DNA of 64,000 nt from Aliivibrio sp. 1S175 (GTDB lineage Bacteria; Pseudomonadota; Gammaproteobacteria; Enterobacterales; Vibrionaceae). The position numbers were made by a program, and so were the translations under genes. Below are positions 9,802 to 22,263 of the stretch, in pieces. Each line of letters begins with the position of its first letter. The first letter of the stretch is position 1. The stretch spans positions 197,080-261,079 of the forward strand of contig NZ_MAJS01000005.1 of NCBI RefSeq assembly GCF_001690985.1, written 5' to 3'. The notes beneath the pieces were generated by a model. That model had not been told where the DNA came from. It made no database searches and was given only the letters and a program-made list of their open reading frames with translations.

Positions 9802-9852
9802 TATCATAATAACGAATACTCGGATCTGGTTCTTATTTCATGGAGATAGAAA

Positions 9853-13204
<3,352 letters not shown>

Positions 13205-13248
13205 AAAACATACAATCTGAATAAGTCATTATTCAAACGCTAGAAACT

Positions 13249-13279
13249 AAAAAAGTCGCCTTCTTGGGCGACTTTTTTC
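13249..13279 (+). terminator. Terminator of fadBA
   Basis: AAAAGTCGCC-TTCTTG-GGCGACTTTTTT, a strong GC-rich hairpin ending in six T residues, 45 bp after the fadA stop. Confidence 0.93.
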
Positions 13280-13314
13280 GAGTTGATACCTAATTTGGTA
13301 TCGCTTTTATCATC

Positions 13315-13389
13315 TTATTTTTTTGAGATTATTTTTGTATCACGCGCTTGGTGGAACCAAAAACGCTTTCTGCCTGTTGATTTAGACAT
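13315..13389 (-). CDS. Candidate 24-residue basic microprotein
   Basis: A tiny frame on the minus strand with a convincing AAGGA ribosome site 8 nt before its ATG at 13389. The product begins MSKSTGRKRFWFHQARDT and ends KIISKK, with 8 basic residues among 24 and a Trp-Phe-His core. It is short and I do not recognise it, so coding status rests on the ribosome site and the unusual composition only. It is convergent with fadA and shares the intergenic space with its terminator. Confidence 0.4.
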   Translation of the reverse strand: MSKSTGRKRFWFHQARDTKIISKK

Positions 13390-13404
13390 GAGATATCCTT
13401 CTTA

Positions 13405-13980
13405 ACTTTAGTATAAACATGCATCAATACGATGCGCTTGTTTAGCCTGAGAAGAGATATTTATCTTATGTAATTTATACATAGAGAAGTTGTACGTTCT
13501 TTACCTTTTCCATCTACTTAATTTAAAATTAAGCAGGTAGCCTAATAACGATATTAGGTATAAAGCCAACGCATTTCACAACTTCGATAGCACACGGTCA
13601 TATTACATTATAAATAGATCCAGTTAGGCTTATTCGTTGCTAACGATCTGCTGAAATGTTCAATTATTAATGATTGGAAAAGTGAAATGAAACACGGAGA
13701 TAATAGCTTTTTCGAAGATATTTTTCTGAGGGTTTGACTTGTACTTATTGCTTGTATTAATAACTCTGTACATCAGAGCAAGTGAGCAAAATAACACGAT
13801 CCAAAAAAAAGTAAAGATCTTATTTACTCTTTTCGATTTTATTTCATACAATGAACTATGCACAAAATGCATAGTTTCCATGTTTAAGTATCATTTTTTT
13901 TCTGAAAACTACAAGCCTATACTTAACTCATCAATCAAATACGCAGTTTGATTCTCTATTTAATATTATTGGAGTTTATT
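13405..13980. other. AT-rich intergenic stretch without a recognisable gene
   Basis: No convincing gene is visible. Two opposing open frames (13660-13881 minus, 13739-13951 plus) are A+T-rich, of low complexity and without ribosome sites. Short inverted repeats occur around 13515-13560. A possible promoter, TTGACT (13734) with TATTAA (13755) at a short 15-bp spacing, could serve acuI with a ~200-nt leader. A small RNA cannot be excluded. Confidence 0.5.
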
Positions 13981-14961
13981 ATGTTTAAAGCACTCGTTTT
14001 AAATCAAGAAGAAAGAAACACTATTGCTGCAATTACTGAGATCGATGAATCTCAACTTCCTGAAGGCAATGTGAAAATTGATGTAAGTTATTCTTCTTTA
14101 AACTACAAAGATGGCTTAGCGATTACTGGTAAAGGGCGCATTGTTCGTAACTTCCCTATGGTACCTGGTATTGATTTAGCCGGTGTTGTATCTCAATCAG
14201 ATGATCCTCGTTATAAAGCCGGTGATGAAGTTGTTCTTACTGGTTGGGGTGTTGGTGAAGGTCATTGGGGCGGCATGGCTGAAAAAGCGAGCCTAAATGG
14301 TGACTGGTTAGTGCCTATGCCAAAAGGCTTAGATGCTAAAAAAGTAATGTCGATTGGTACTGCTGGCTTCACCGCTATGTTATGTGTTCAAGCGATTGTT
14401 GATGCAGGGATCAAACCAGAAGATGGCGAGATCCTAGTCACTGGCGCAAGCGGTGGTGTAGGTAGCGTATCTATCACTCTTCTTAATCAACTTGGTTATA
14501 AAGTTGCAGCGGTAACAGGCCGAGCTTCTTCAAATGGTGAACTGCTTAAATCACTAGGTGCATCACGCATTGTTGAGCGTAGTGAACTAGAAGAACCAGC
14601 AAAACCATTAGAAAAACAACTATGGGCAGGCGCAATTGATACCGTTGGTAGCAAGGTACTGGCTAAAGTCTTAGCGCAAATTGATTACAACGGCGCAGTA
14701 GCAATATGTGGTCTTGCGGGTGGCTTTGATTTACCAACAACGGTAATGCCATTCATTCTACGTAATGTTCGCCTACAAGGTGTAGATTCAGTGATGTGTC
14801 CTCGTGAAAAACGCATCAAAGCATGGGAACAATTGGCTGAACTTCTACCTGAGTCGTTCTACGCTCAAGCAACAAAAGAAGTAGCATTAGACGATGCGAT
14901 TCAAGCAGCGGAAGATATTACTAATGGCCAAATTACGGGTCGTGTGGTAATTAAAATTTAG
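13981..14961 (+). CDS. acuI: Acrylyl-CoA reductase AcuI/YhdH-type (MDR superfamily)
   Basis: A 326-residue NADPH-dependent medium-chain reductase of the YhdH/AcuI branch. In characterised relatives it reduces acryloyl-CoA to propionyl-CoA, protecting cells from a toxic electrophile formed, for example, from DMSP breakdown. The N-terminal GroES-like domain has YSSLNYKDGLAITG and PGIDLAGVV; the nucleotide site is VTGASGGVGSVSI (residues about 152-164). No structural zinc ligands are seen, as usual for this branch. The ATG at 13981 follows TTGGAG; the frame stays open 33 bases further upstream but without a ribosome site. The physiological substrate here is inferred. Confidence 0.88.
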   Translation: MFKALVLNQEERNTIAAITEIDESQLPEGNVKIDVSYSSLNYKDGLAITGKGRIVRNFPMVPGIDLAGVVSQSDDPRYKAGDEVVLTGWGVGEGHWGGMAEKASLNGDWLVPMPKGLDAKKVMSIGTAGFTAMLCVQAIVDAGIKPEDGEILVTGASGGVGSVSITLLNQLGYKVAAVTGRASSNGELLKSLGASRIVERSELEEPAKPLEKQLWAGAIDTVGSKVLAKVLAQIDYNGAVAICGLAGGFDLPTTVMPFILRNVRLQGVDSVMCPREKRIKAWEQLAELLPESFYAQATKEVALDDAIQAAEDITNGQITGRVVIKI

Positions 14962-15032
14962 TATTACCCACTAAAATAATTTAATACTAAGCCCTACCTA
15001 GCTTAGTATTAATGTGAAAACATCAGTAAACC

Positions 15033-15058
15033 AAGGCAGCCTAATCGCTGCCTTTTTT
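15033..15058 (+). terminator. Terminator of acuI
   Basis: AAGGCAGC-CTAATC-GCTGCCTT followed by a T tract, between the convergent acuI and LysR genes. Confidence 0.9.
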
Positions 15059-15078
15059 CTTATCTAAACAACAATAAA

Positions 15079-16020
15079 TTAAACAAACCCAATGTCTTCG
15101 ATACGCTTTTCAATTAACTTACCGCACTCTTCTTTTACTACGCGTCGAAGCCAGGTTTGAGCTGGTGAAGAATCACAACGAGAATGCCAAATTAAAGAAT
15201 AATCAAACGGGGTAAATTCAAACGGTAAAGGTTTAATCACTAAGTCATAACGATCAGCCATTAAATAAGCAAGATCGGCAGGGACGGTGATCACCAAAGG
15301 CATTTTATCAACGATCGCTAATGCCGCTTCTAAATGATACGCCCTCAAGACCTGTCTTCTTTCTCTTTGACCTAACAATGCACTATCTAATAACGCTTTT
15401 ACACCATCACTAATTGCAATCATTGCGTGAGGCAACGATAAGTAATCATCTAAGGTTAAGCGAGATCCTGAAAGCGGATGATTTTTTGAAAGTAAGCACA
15501 GCACTCCAACTTGACCTAACACGTCCTGTTTTAATGGAGACACAGATCCTATCGGACGGCAGATCGCCATATCCACCTTTTCAGTACTGAGTTGTTTAAA
15601 CAAATTCTCATGATTTAGAGAAGTAAATTCCAATGAAATATTCGGTGCTTGCTCATAAATCTTAGGGAGCGCATAAGGTAAAATGGTTTGCATTGCATAG
15701 TCAGTGGTCGCAATCAAAAAATGCTGATCGCAATGCATCGGTGTAAAGTCACTTGGAGTTAGCAGTTGGCGAAGCGACTCTAACGGTTGATTAATTTGAG
15801 CATTAATTTCCAATGCTTTTTGTGTGGGAACTAAATGCTGTCCCTGACGAGTAAATAATGGGTCACCAAGTAAATCACGCAGTCGACCCAACACACGACT
15901 CATTGCCGATTGGCTCAAATTCAATCGGATCGCCGCTTGGCTTACACTGTTTTCTTCTAACAATACTTTTAATGCGATAAGTAAATTTAAATCACGGCGA
16001 TAAACTTCTTCTAATTCCAT
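15079..16020 (-). CDS. LysR-family transcriptional regulator
   Basis: A 313-residue LysR-type regulator. The winged helix-turn-helix is at residues ~10-65 (DLNLLIALKVLLEENSVSQAAIRLNLSQSAMSRVLGRLR), followed by a linker helix and a two-lobed effector domain. The DNA-binding segment resembles the LeuO/NodD-like branch. Its targets are unknown; it is convergent with acuI and not divergent from a metabolic gene, so the neighbours do not give its ligand. A TAGGTTTAGATA stretch supplies a moderate ribosome site. Confidence 0.9.
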   Translation of the reverse strand: MELEEVYRRDLNLLIALKVLLEENSVSQAAIRLNLSQSAMSRVLGRLRDLLGDPLFTRQGQHLVPTQKALEINAQINQPLESLRQLLTPSDFTPMHCDQHFLIATTDYAMQTILPYALPKIYEQAPNISLEFTSLNHENLFKQLSTEKVDMAICRPIGSVSPLKQDVLGQVGVLCLLSKNHPLSGSRLTLDDYLSLPHAMIAISDGVKALLDSALLGQRERRQVLRAYHLEAALAIVDKMPLVITVPADLAYLMADRYDLVIKPLPFEFTPFDYSLIWHSRCDSSPAQTWLRRVVKEECGKLIEKRIEDIGFV

Positions 16021-16184
16021 TATCTAAACCTATGTTTGAAATAACCTGACCGGTTTTTATTAGTGTAACGGTTTTTTTAATAAAAAAAATCCCGCAATTT
16101 ATTCACTTCTTAATTTGGGGTTAAGAATGATAAAGAGACGGGAAAGCTGGAAAGTGTGTAATATCTTATTTTATGAATTCTAGG

Positions 16185-16373
16185 TTAATAATCTTGTTCT
16201 TCTGCTTCCGTTTCTGACCATGTTTTTAATTCGATCGTAAGTGCGAGCATCACAGAAGCAAGGCTAATTAAAGGAAAGAGGTTAATATTTTCTGGCGTAC
16301 TTAGAACTAACGAACAAATCGTAACAAAACAAAGAATACAATAAATAGTTAGGCGATCTATTTGAGTAAGCAT
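16185..16373 (-). CDS. Small membrane protein, 62 residues
   Basis: I do not recognise the family. Two hydrophobic helices (residues ~8-26 and ~31-49) are joined by a short turn containing PENIN, and the C-terminal tail is strongly acidic (ETEAEEQDY). The ATG at 16373 has AAGGA about 9 nt upstream, which supports it as a real gene. It lies alone, divergent from tusA. Confidence 0.65.
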   Translation of the reverse strand: MLTQIDRLTIYCILCFVTICSLVLSTPENINLFPLISLASVMLALTIELKTWSETEAEEQDY

Positions 16374-16544
16374 AATGTTGATCCTTCTGTTTTTTGAACA
16401 TCTAAAACAACAAGTTAAGAACTTATGTTAATCTGTTGTTAACAATAAAGTTACTCCCTTTTAAGTTCTTTGCCAACGTGTATTGATTATTTTTTTTACC
16501 ACAGTATGATCCTTGTCGTCTTTCAACGTAACAGAGATGTAACC

Positions 16545-16796
16545 ATGACCATCAATTTTGATACAGCCACACAAACACTAGAAGCGGAAGGATTACGCTG
16601 CCCAGAGCCTGTCATGATGGTTAGAAAAACAATCCGACAGATGCAAGATGGCGATACCTTGTTAATTAAAGCCGATGACCCGTCAACAACTCGTGATATC
16701 CCAAGCTTTTGCCGCTTTATGGACCATGAGCTTATAGCTGAAGATACAAATTCTCTTCCTTATCGGTTCTTAATCCGCAAAGGGCTTTCAAAATAA
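16545..16796 (+). CDS. tusA: Sulfur carrier protein TusA
   Basis: A small sulfurtransferase that takes persulfide sulfur from IscS and passes it to TusBCD for 2-thiouridine at the tRNA wobble position. The diagnostic CPEP motif with the sulfur-carrying cysteine lies in [16 protein letters not shown] (C19 region). The [14 protein letters not shown] segment is also conserved. With the ATG at 16545 the protein is 83 residues (E. coli 81). An open extension upstream to 16470 has no homology. Confidence 0.96.
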   Translation: MTINFDTATQTLEAEGLRCPEPVMMVRKTIRQMQDGDTLLIKADDPSTTRDIPSFCRFMDHELIAEDTNSLPYRFLIRKGLSK

Positions 16797-16826
16797 ATAA
16801 AGGCGACCAATGTGGTCGCCTTTATA
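16797..16826. terminator. Bidirectional terminator between tusA and the 86-residue gene
   Basis: AGGCGACCA-ATG-TGGTCGCCT is a perfect 9-bp hairpin with T/A-rich flanks on both sides, between convergent genes. Confidence 0.88.
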
Positions 16827-16850
16827 TTAATGTTCATTATAAATGAGTCA

Positions 16851-17111
16851 CTATTGAGTTTGTGTACTGATATCTCGCACTTGCTTTTGGATAGCTTCAA
16901 TTTCATGCTGCAAATTACGCATTTCTTTTTTCATCGGTAAGATATAGTGAACTCGAACCCAAGCATCGACAGACAAGGCTGTGGTTACTATGGCTCCAAC
17001 CACCATCGCTACCCACATATCAGTTAATACCATTCCGAGTAAATTAAGCGCTAATGCTACCGTAAATAAGTAGCATTGACTTTGGGGTGATATAGCTAAA
17101 AAACGAGTCAT
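16851..17111 (-). CDS. Small membrane protein with C-terminal coiled coil
   Basis: An 86-residue protein with two predicted membrane helices (residues ~12-30 and ~32-50) and a C-terminal amphipathic helix (MKKEMRNLQHEIEAIQKQVR) that looks like a short coiled coil. The ribosome site AAGGAGCG before the ATG is strong. The family is not recognised; related small proteins are common in vibrios without known function. Confidence 0.7.
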   Translation of the reverse strand: MTRFLAISPQSQCYLFTVALALNLLGMVLTDMWVAMVVGAIVTTALSVDAWVRVHYILPMKKEMRNLQHEIEAIQKQVRDISTQTQ

Positions 17112-17262
17112 GATACGCTCCTTCCTTTAAGAAACATCGACCAATACAACTAAATTCTAACTATAGATTATCACCTCTACATCAAAACCTATGTGTCTAG
17201 TATCACACTCTTATTCTGATAATATTAAACTTTGATTACACTAAAGGTTCAGCTTTAACGTC

Positions 17263-18900
17263 TTACTCCCCCGTATAAACGATCATCACTTTATCTGATT
17301 CATTCTTACGTATGAAGGCATAATAAGGCTCTTTTTTTACCACTTGATACTCACCTTGTGAGATGGACGAATGATTGGTTCTGAAGGCTAATAATTTCTT
17401 CCAATGAGATTGCAAAGATAAACGGCTTCCTGTTATCTCACTCCAATTCATAAAACTATACGCATCACCCGATTTTGCACTTTCATCACCATACCAAACA
17501 ACGATACCACCCTTAGATAGTAACAAGGCCGACGCGGCATCTTTATATTGAGCGTCATTACTCGCAGAAAAATCCCTTAACCCTCTTTCTTCAAACCAGT
17601 TAATAGCACTCATCGTTGGAACCTCTTTCGCTATAGAAGAAGAATGAGCCAACTGACTAAAACACACTTCCTCCCCCTGTTGAGGAGCTATCATTTCCAC
17701 TGAAAATTGAGGACTATCTAGCGCCATAACAAAAAAAGAAGATGCTTCTAAGACTTTATATTGATTATGTTTTTTCCATAATTCAAACGCACTCGTTCCT
17801 CCACTCTTAATTTTACTTGCTAGTTGAGAGCTTGAATCAGATAGCACGACACCATCAACGCCAAATTTAGCGACCCATGTACTCACCCATTGAGTTAATA
17901 AGTCTTCTTTAGTTTTGCTAACTTGAGCGACACTCGTCATCGGTTTATTTATGAAAAACTCTGGTGTGGATATATACCCTTCACTGTTTGAACCAAACCA
18001 ATCAGATGACCACCATTGTGGGATCTGACCATTTTCATCTTTAAAGGCATCAAGATAATTCGTTAAATTCTGACCCTCTTTGGGCTGCCAGTCATTCCAA
18101 TAACTTGGTAAAACACTCTTATCTTGAGGTTGAATGTTCAATTGCTGTAAATCAGAAAGGCTTGGTTGAGAAGGTTTAGTATCAATACTCCACACGACTC
18201 GCATACCCAGTTGGTGTGCTGAATCAATAAAAGTTTGCATTTCCTGCTTGCTACCCATGTTGGTATCAAGTTGAGTCCAATCTAACGTTGCCCCGCCTGC
18301 ATATGGGTATTCTGGCGTATTACCATCTTTACTCGGAAGCCAGCCATGAATTTGTTCCAATGGTGTTGAAAGCCAAAGAACATCGACGCCCAATTCAGCT
18401 AAATAATCTAACTTTAGGGTTAGCCCTGCAATATCACCCCCTTTAAAACCTTGTTCTGAACTTTGGCGGCCATAACTGTGATCATTCCAACTATTACCAT
18501 TATAAAAACGATCAGTGACGATATGATAAAACGTAGCGCTCTGCCAATCGAAATCAACCTTCTCTACTTTTGATTCCGACACGGATCTTGATTCTAATAA
18601 GAGTAAACCACCACTATGGCGACTTGGGGTTAAGGTTATTTGCCCATTTTTTACCTGAGCAATATTGCCGGTGTAAGCATCAGTAACCACTTCGCCTTCA
18701 GGCCATAGTTCAGAAACCGTCACAGTTACTGGCTGTATTCCTAATGAAGGACATACTGTCTCTTTATAAATATCTTGGCTCGATGAAGTCGTCTCAATGG
18801 TTGTTGGGGTATGGGCATTATCCGTAGATGGTAATGAATTACTTTGACATCCAACCATAAGAGAAAGGGAGATGAATGTTGCACAAACAGATAGTTTCAT
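17263..18900 (-). CDS. MalS-like GH13 lipoprotein with degenerate catalytic motifs
   Basis: A 545-residue protein with lipobox MVGC (C18), homologous to periplasmic alpha-amylase MalS: it shares TDRFYNG (129-135), GGDIAGLTLKLDYL, LGVDVLWLSTPLEQIHGW and, near the end, GGIVVWYGDES. The active site is damaged. Region I, DVVMNH in MalS, is SIDTKP (238-243). Region II, GFRVDTAKH, is GVVLSDSSS (350-358), which loses the arginine and the nucleophilic aspartate in register, although D355 is adjacent. The region III glutamate (E385) and region IV aspartate (D449, with His replaced by Asn) may remain. It is also shorter than E. coli MalS (676). It is probably a lipid-anchored carbohydrate-binding pseudoenzyme, or an enzyme with a shifted mechanism. 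No maltose genes are nearby. Confidence 0.82.
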   Translation of the reverse strand: MKLSVCATFISLSLMVGCQSNSLPSTDNAHTPTTIETTSSSQDIYKETVCPSLGIQPVTVTVSELWPEGEVVTDAYTGNIAQVKNGQITLTPSRHSGGLLLLESRSVSESKVEKVDFDWQSATFYHIVTDRFYNGNSWNDHSYGRQSSEQGFKGGDIAGLTLKLDYLAELGVDVLWLSTPLEQIHGWLPSKDGNTPEYPYAGGATLDWTQLDTNMGSKQEMQTFIDSAHQLGMRVVWSIDTKPSQPSLSDLQQLNIQPQDKSVLPSYWNDWQPKEGQNLTNYLDAFKDENGQIPQWWSSDWFGSNSEGYISTPEFFINKPMTSVAQVSKTKEDLLTQWVSTWVAKFGVDGVVLSDSSSQLASKIKSGGTSAFELWKKHNQYKVLEASSFFVMALDSPQFSVEMIAPQQGEEVCFSQLAHSSSIAKEVPTMSAINWFEERGLRDFSASNDAQYKDAASALLLSKGGIVVWYGDESAKSGDAYSFMNWSEITGSRLSLQSHWKKLLAFRTNHSSISQGEYQVVKKEPYYAFIRKNESDKVMIVYTGE

Positions 18901-18994
18901 CGAAATAAGCAGCCTAAATAAAAGAGAAGGTGCTAATTGTAGTCACCGTTATCAATATAATTAACCTCTAACTTTCGAAAACACGATATTTAGA

Positions 18995-19025
18995 CAAAAA
19001 AATACCCCGCCATAGCGAGGTATTT
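18995..19025 (-). terminator. Terminator of glyQS
   Basis: On the minus strand AAATACCTCGC-TATG-GCGGGGTATTT is followed by further T residues, 19 bp beyond the glyS stop. Confidence 0.88.
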
Positions 19026-19043
19026 CATCAGATATATGAATTT

Positions 19044-21110
19044 CTATTTTTGAAGAAGAGAAATATCAGCAATATCTAAGAATAAGTTACGTAGCTTATT
19101 CAGTAACGTTAAACGGTTAAGCTTAAGTGCTTCATCGTCAGCCATTACCATTACACCATCAAAGAACGCATCGACAGGCTCACGTAGCTCAGCTAGGCGG
19201 CTTAATGCTTCTTGATAATTACCAGCCATAAATACTGGCTCTAGTGCTTCCGCTAGGATCTCTACTTTCTCAGCCAATACTTTCTCTGCGTCTTCTTGAA
19301 GAAGAGCAAGATCGATTTCTTGAGCCAGTTCGCCATCGAATTTCGCAAGGATATTACCTACACGCTTATTCGCTGCCGCTAGAGACTCAGCCGCATCTAA
19401 TTCACGGAAGTGAGATACCGCTTTAACACGTTGATCAAAATCAGCAGGCTTAGTCGGACGACGAGCAAGTACCGCTTGAATGATGTCTACGCTGAAACCT
19501 TCATCTTGGTACCATGCACGGAAACGGCCTAACATGAAATCAATCACATCAGTGTCTACGTTTGCATTCGTTAATTTATCGCCAAACAAAGATTGTGCTT
19601 TAGCAACAAGGTCAACTAAATCTAAGTTGTACCCTTTTTCAACGATGATACGTAGGATACCCAACGCGGCACGACGAAGTGCAAATGGATCAGAACCTTT
19701 AGGAGCTTGACCAATACCGAAGATACCCACAAGCGTATCTAACTTATCAGCCATTGCTACTGATGCAGACACATCCGTACTTGGTAGATCATCACCCGCG
19801 AAACGAGGCATGTATTGCTCGTAAAGTGCTAATGCGACTTGTGCATCTTCACCATCGTGAGTTGCATAGTGCATACCCATAACACCTTGAGTATCTGTAA
19901 ATTCAAATACCATTGATGTCATTAAGTCACACTTAGCTAAAAGACCAGCACGCTGAGATTTCTCAACATCCGCACCGATTTGCTCAGCGATGTAGCCAGC
20001 TAGCTCAGTAATACGGTCTGTTTTATCTTTGATCGTACCCAATTGCTTTTGGAAGATAGCTTGCTCTAATTCAGGTAGACGGTCGATAAGCGGACGCTTA
20101 CGGTCTGTATTGAAGAAGAATTCAGCATCAGCAAGACGTGGGCGAACCACTTTCTCATTACCTTCGATAATATGACGAGGTTCTTTCGATTCGATGTTAG
20201 TAACAAAGATGAAGTTAGGAAGTAGGTTCTTCTCTTGGTCGTACACAGGGAAGTACTTTTGATCGCCCTTCATTGTGTAAACCAACGCTTCAGAAGGAAC
20301 ATTCAAAAACTCTTGTTCAAACTTAGCGGTTAATACCACTGGCCATTCAACCAAAGACGTTACTTCTTCAACCAAATCATCTTCTAGATCCGCAATACCA
20401 CCCACCGCTTCTGCTGCTTTTTTAGCACCAGCAAGGATGATCGCTTTACGCGCATCGTAATCAGCCATTACTTTGCCGCGTTCTTCTAAGATCGCAGGGT
20501 ATTGGTCAGCAGAATCAATCGTAAACTCGCTTTCACCCATGAAACGGTGTCCACGAAGAGTACGAGCAGAAGCAACACCTAAGATAGTGCCTTCAATCAA
20601 TTCTTCACCCAATAGGATTGTCAGTGTTTTCACCGGACGAATAAATTGAATGTCTGAGTTACCCCAACGCATTGCTTTAGGAATTGGTAAGCCAGCTAAT
20701 GCTTTTGCTGCTAATTCAACAACAAGCTCTTGTACTGGTTTGCCTTTCACGGCTTCTTTATGAAGTAGCCATTCGCCTTTGTCTGTTTTTAGACGCTCAG
20801 CTTGTTCAACCGTAATACCATTACCGCGAGCCCAACCTTGAGCTGCTTTGGTTGGATTACCGTCAGCATCAAACGCAGCAGCAATAGCAGGGCCGCGTTT
20901 TTCAACAACCTTATCAGCTTGACCTTCAGCCAATTTAGACACTTTAAGCGCTAAACGACGAGGTGTTGCGTACCATTTGATGCCTTCGTGATCTAAACTT
21001 TCAGCTTTAAGGCCAGCTTCAAAATTTGCAGCAAACGCTTCCGCTAATGAACGAAGCGCTTTCGGTGGAAGCTCTTCCGTACCAAGTTCGATTAAAAAAT
21101 TCTTCGCCAT
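19044..21110 (-). CDS. glyS: Glycyl-tRNA synthetase beta subunit GlyS
   Basis: The beta chain of the bacterial alpha2-beta2 glycyl-tRNA synthetase, which carries the tRNA-recognition and HD-type domains while catalysis depends on the alpha chain. The N terminus [16 protein letters not shown] and the internal [10 protein letters not shown] and [13 protein letters not shown] blocks are typical. Length is 688 (E. coli 689). It starts 2 bp after glyQ and clearly forms an operon with it. A terminator follows the stop. Confidence 0.98.
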   Translation of the reverse strand: MAKNFLIELGTEELPPKALRSLAEAFAANFEAGLKAESLDHEGIKWYATPRRLALKVSKLAEGQADKVVEKRGPAIAAAFDADGNPTKAAQGWARGNGITVEQAERLKTDKGEWLLHKEAVKGKPVQELVVELAAKALAGLPIPKAMRWGNSDIQFIRPVKTLTILLGEELIEGTILGVASARTLRGHRFMGESEFTIDSADQYPAILEERGKVMADYDARKAIILAGAKKAAEAVGGIADLEDDLVEEVTSLVEWPVVLTAKFEQEFLNVPSEALVYTMKGDQKYFPVYDQEKNLLPNFIFVTNIESKEPRHIIEGNEKVVRPRLADAEFFFNTDRKRPLIDRLPELEQAIFQKQLGTIKDKTDRITELAGYIAEQIGADVEKSQRAGLLAKCDLMTSMVFEFTDTQGVMGMHYATHDGEDAQVALALYEQYMPRFAGDDLPSTDVSASVAMADKLDTLVGIFGIGQAPKGSDPFALRRAALGILRIIVEKGYNLDLVDLVAKAQSLFGDKLTNANVDTDVIDFMLGRFRAWYQDEGFSVDIIQAVLARRPTKPADFDQRVKAVSHFRELDAAESLAAANKRVGNILAKFDGELAQEIDLALLQEDAEKVLAEKVEILAEALEPVFMAGNYQEALSRLAELREPVDAFFDGVMVMADDEALKLNRLTLLNKLRNLFLDIADISLLQK

Positions 21111-21112
21111 GA

Positions 21113-22045
21113 TTACTTCTCCTCTGTCGCTGTTGGTTTAGTAGAGCGACACATTGGGAAGCCTAGCGCTTCACGTGATGCGTAGTATGCTTCTGCAACC
21201 GATTTAGTTAGGTTGCGAATACGAAGAATATAACGCTGACGCTCTGTTACAGAGATCGCTTTACGAGCATCTAACAGGTTGAATGCATGGCCTGCTTTTA
21301 GAATGCGCTCGTACGCTGGAAGCGGTAATGGCTTTTCAAGCTCAAGCAATTCTTTACATTCTTTTTCACACTGATCGAAGAATCCAAATAGGAAATCAAC
21401 GTCTGCGTGTTCAAAGTTGTAAGTCGATTGCTCTACTTCATTTTGGTGGAAAATATCACCGTAAGTAACTACGCCTTGAGGGCCATGGTTCCACACAAGA
21501 TCGTAAACCGAATCTACTTCTTGAATGTACATAGCAAGACGTTCGATACCGTAAGTGATTTCACCAGTAACAGGTTTACACTCAAGACCACCCACTTGTT
21601 GGAAGTAAGTAAATTGCGTTACTTCCATGCCGTTTAGCCAGATTTCCCAGCCTAGACCCCAAGCGCCCAATGTTGGGTTTTCCCAGTTGTCTTCTACGAA
21701 ACGAATATCATGAACAAGCGGATCGATACCAAGCACTTCTAAAGAACCTAAGTACAGCTCTTGAATATTATCTGGAGAAGGCTTTAACGCTACCTGAAAT
21801 TGATAGTAGTGCTGCAGACGGTTAGGGTTTTCACCATAACGGCCATCCGTAGGACGACGAGATGGTTGAACATAAGCGGTTGCCATTGGCTCTGGGCCAA
21901 GTGCACGCAGACATGTCATTGGATGAGATGTACCTGCACCCACTTCCATATCTAATGGCTGTACAATCGTACAACCTTGTTGTGCCCAATAATCCTGCAG
22001 CGCGAGGATCATTCCCTGGAAGGTTTTGATATCGTATTTTTGCAT
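21113..22045 (-). CDS. glyQ: Glycyl-tRNA synthetase alpha subunit GlyQ
   Basis: The catalytic alpha chain of class II glycyl-tRNA synthetase, charging tRNA-Gly with glycine. It starts [20 protein letters not shown] and contains [18 protein letters not shown] (motif 2 region) and [17 protein letters not shown]-type sequence. Length is 310 (E. coli 303). It is first in glyQ-glyS. A -10 like TATACT lies upstream on the minus strand at 22084-22089, without a clear -35. Confidence 0.98.
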   Translation of the reverse strand: MQKYDIKTFQGMILALQDYWAQQGCTIVQPLDMEVGAGTSHPMTCLRALGPEPMATAYVQPSRRPTDGRYGENPNRLQHYYQFQVALKPSPDNIQELYLGSLEVLGIDPLVHDIRFVEDNWENPTLGAWGLGWEIWLNGMEVTQFTYFQQVGGLECKPVTGEITYGIERLAMYIQEVDSVYDLVWNHGPQGVVTYGDIFHQNEVEQSTYNFEHADVDFLFGFFDQCEKECKELLELEKPLPLPAYERILKAGHAFNLLDARKAISVTERQRYILRIRNLTKSVAEAYYASREALGFPMCRSTKPTATEEK

Positions 22046-22263
22046 AATTTAATTCGCGCGATGGTTGATAAATATAACCAAGAAGTATACCTCGCTGACC
22101 CCTTTGGGAGTAGCAAAAATAAGCACTTTATGAAAAATCACGTTGAGTTTACGGCCTAAGGAGTGAAATAAGGGCTTATCTTGGCTCTTTATCTCTGTTT
22201 GGTGTTGAGGTATGTTGTTAAAACAATCAGTACATCCACTCTCTAATTATCACGGTAGTCGTA

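Noticed and set aside
13660-13951. Two overlapping opposite-strand frames of 70-73 codons before acuI
   Set aside because: Low-complexity AT-rich translation, no ribosome sites, and they overlap each other.
21977-22159. 60-codon plus-strand frame across the glyQ start
   Set aside because: It overlaps the glyQ start antisense and has no ribosome site or recognisable product.
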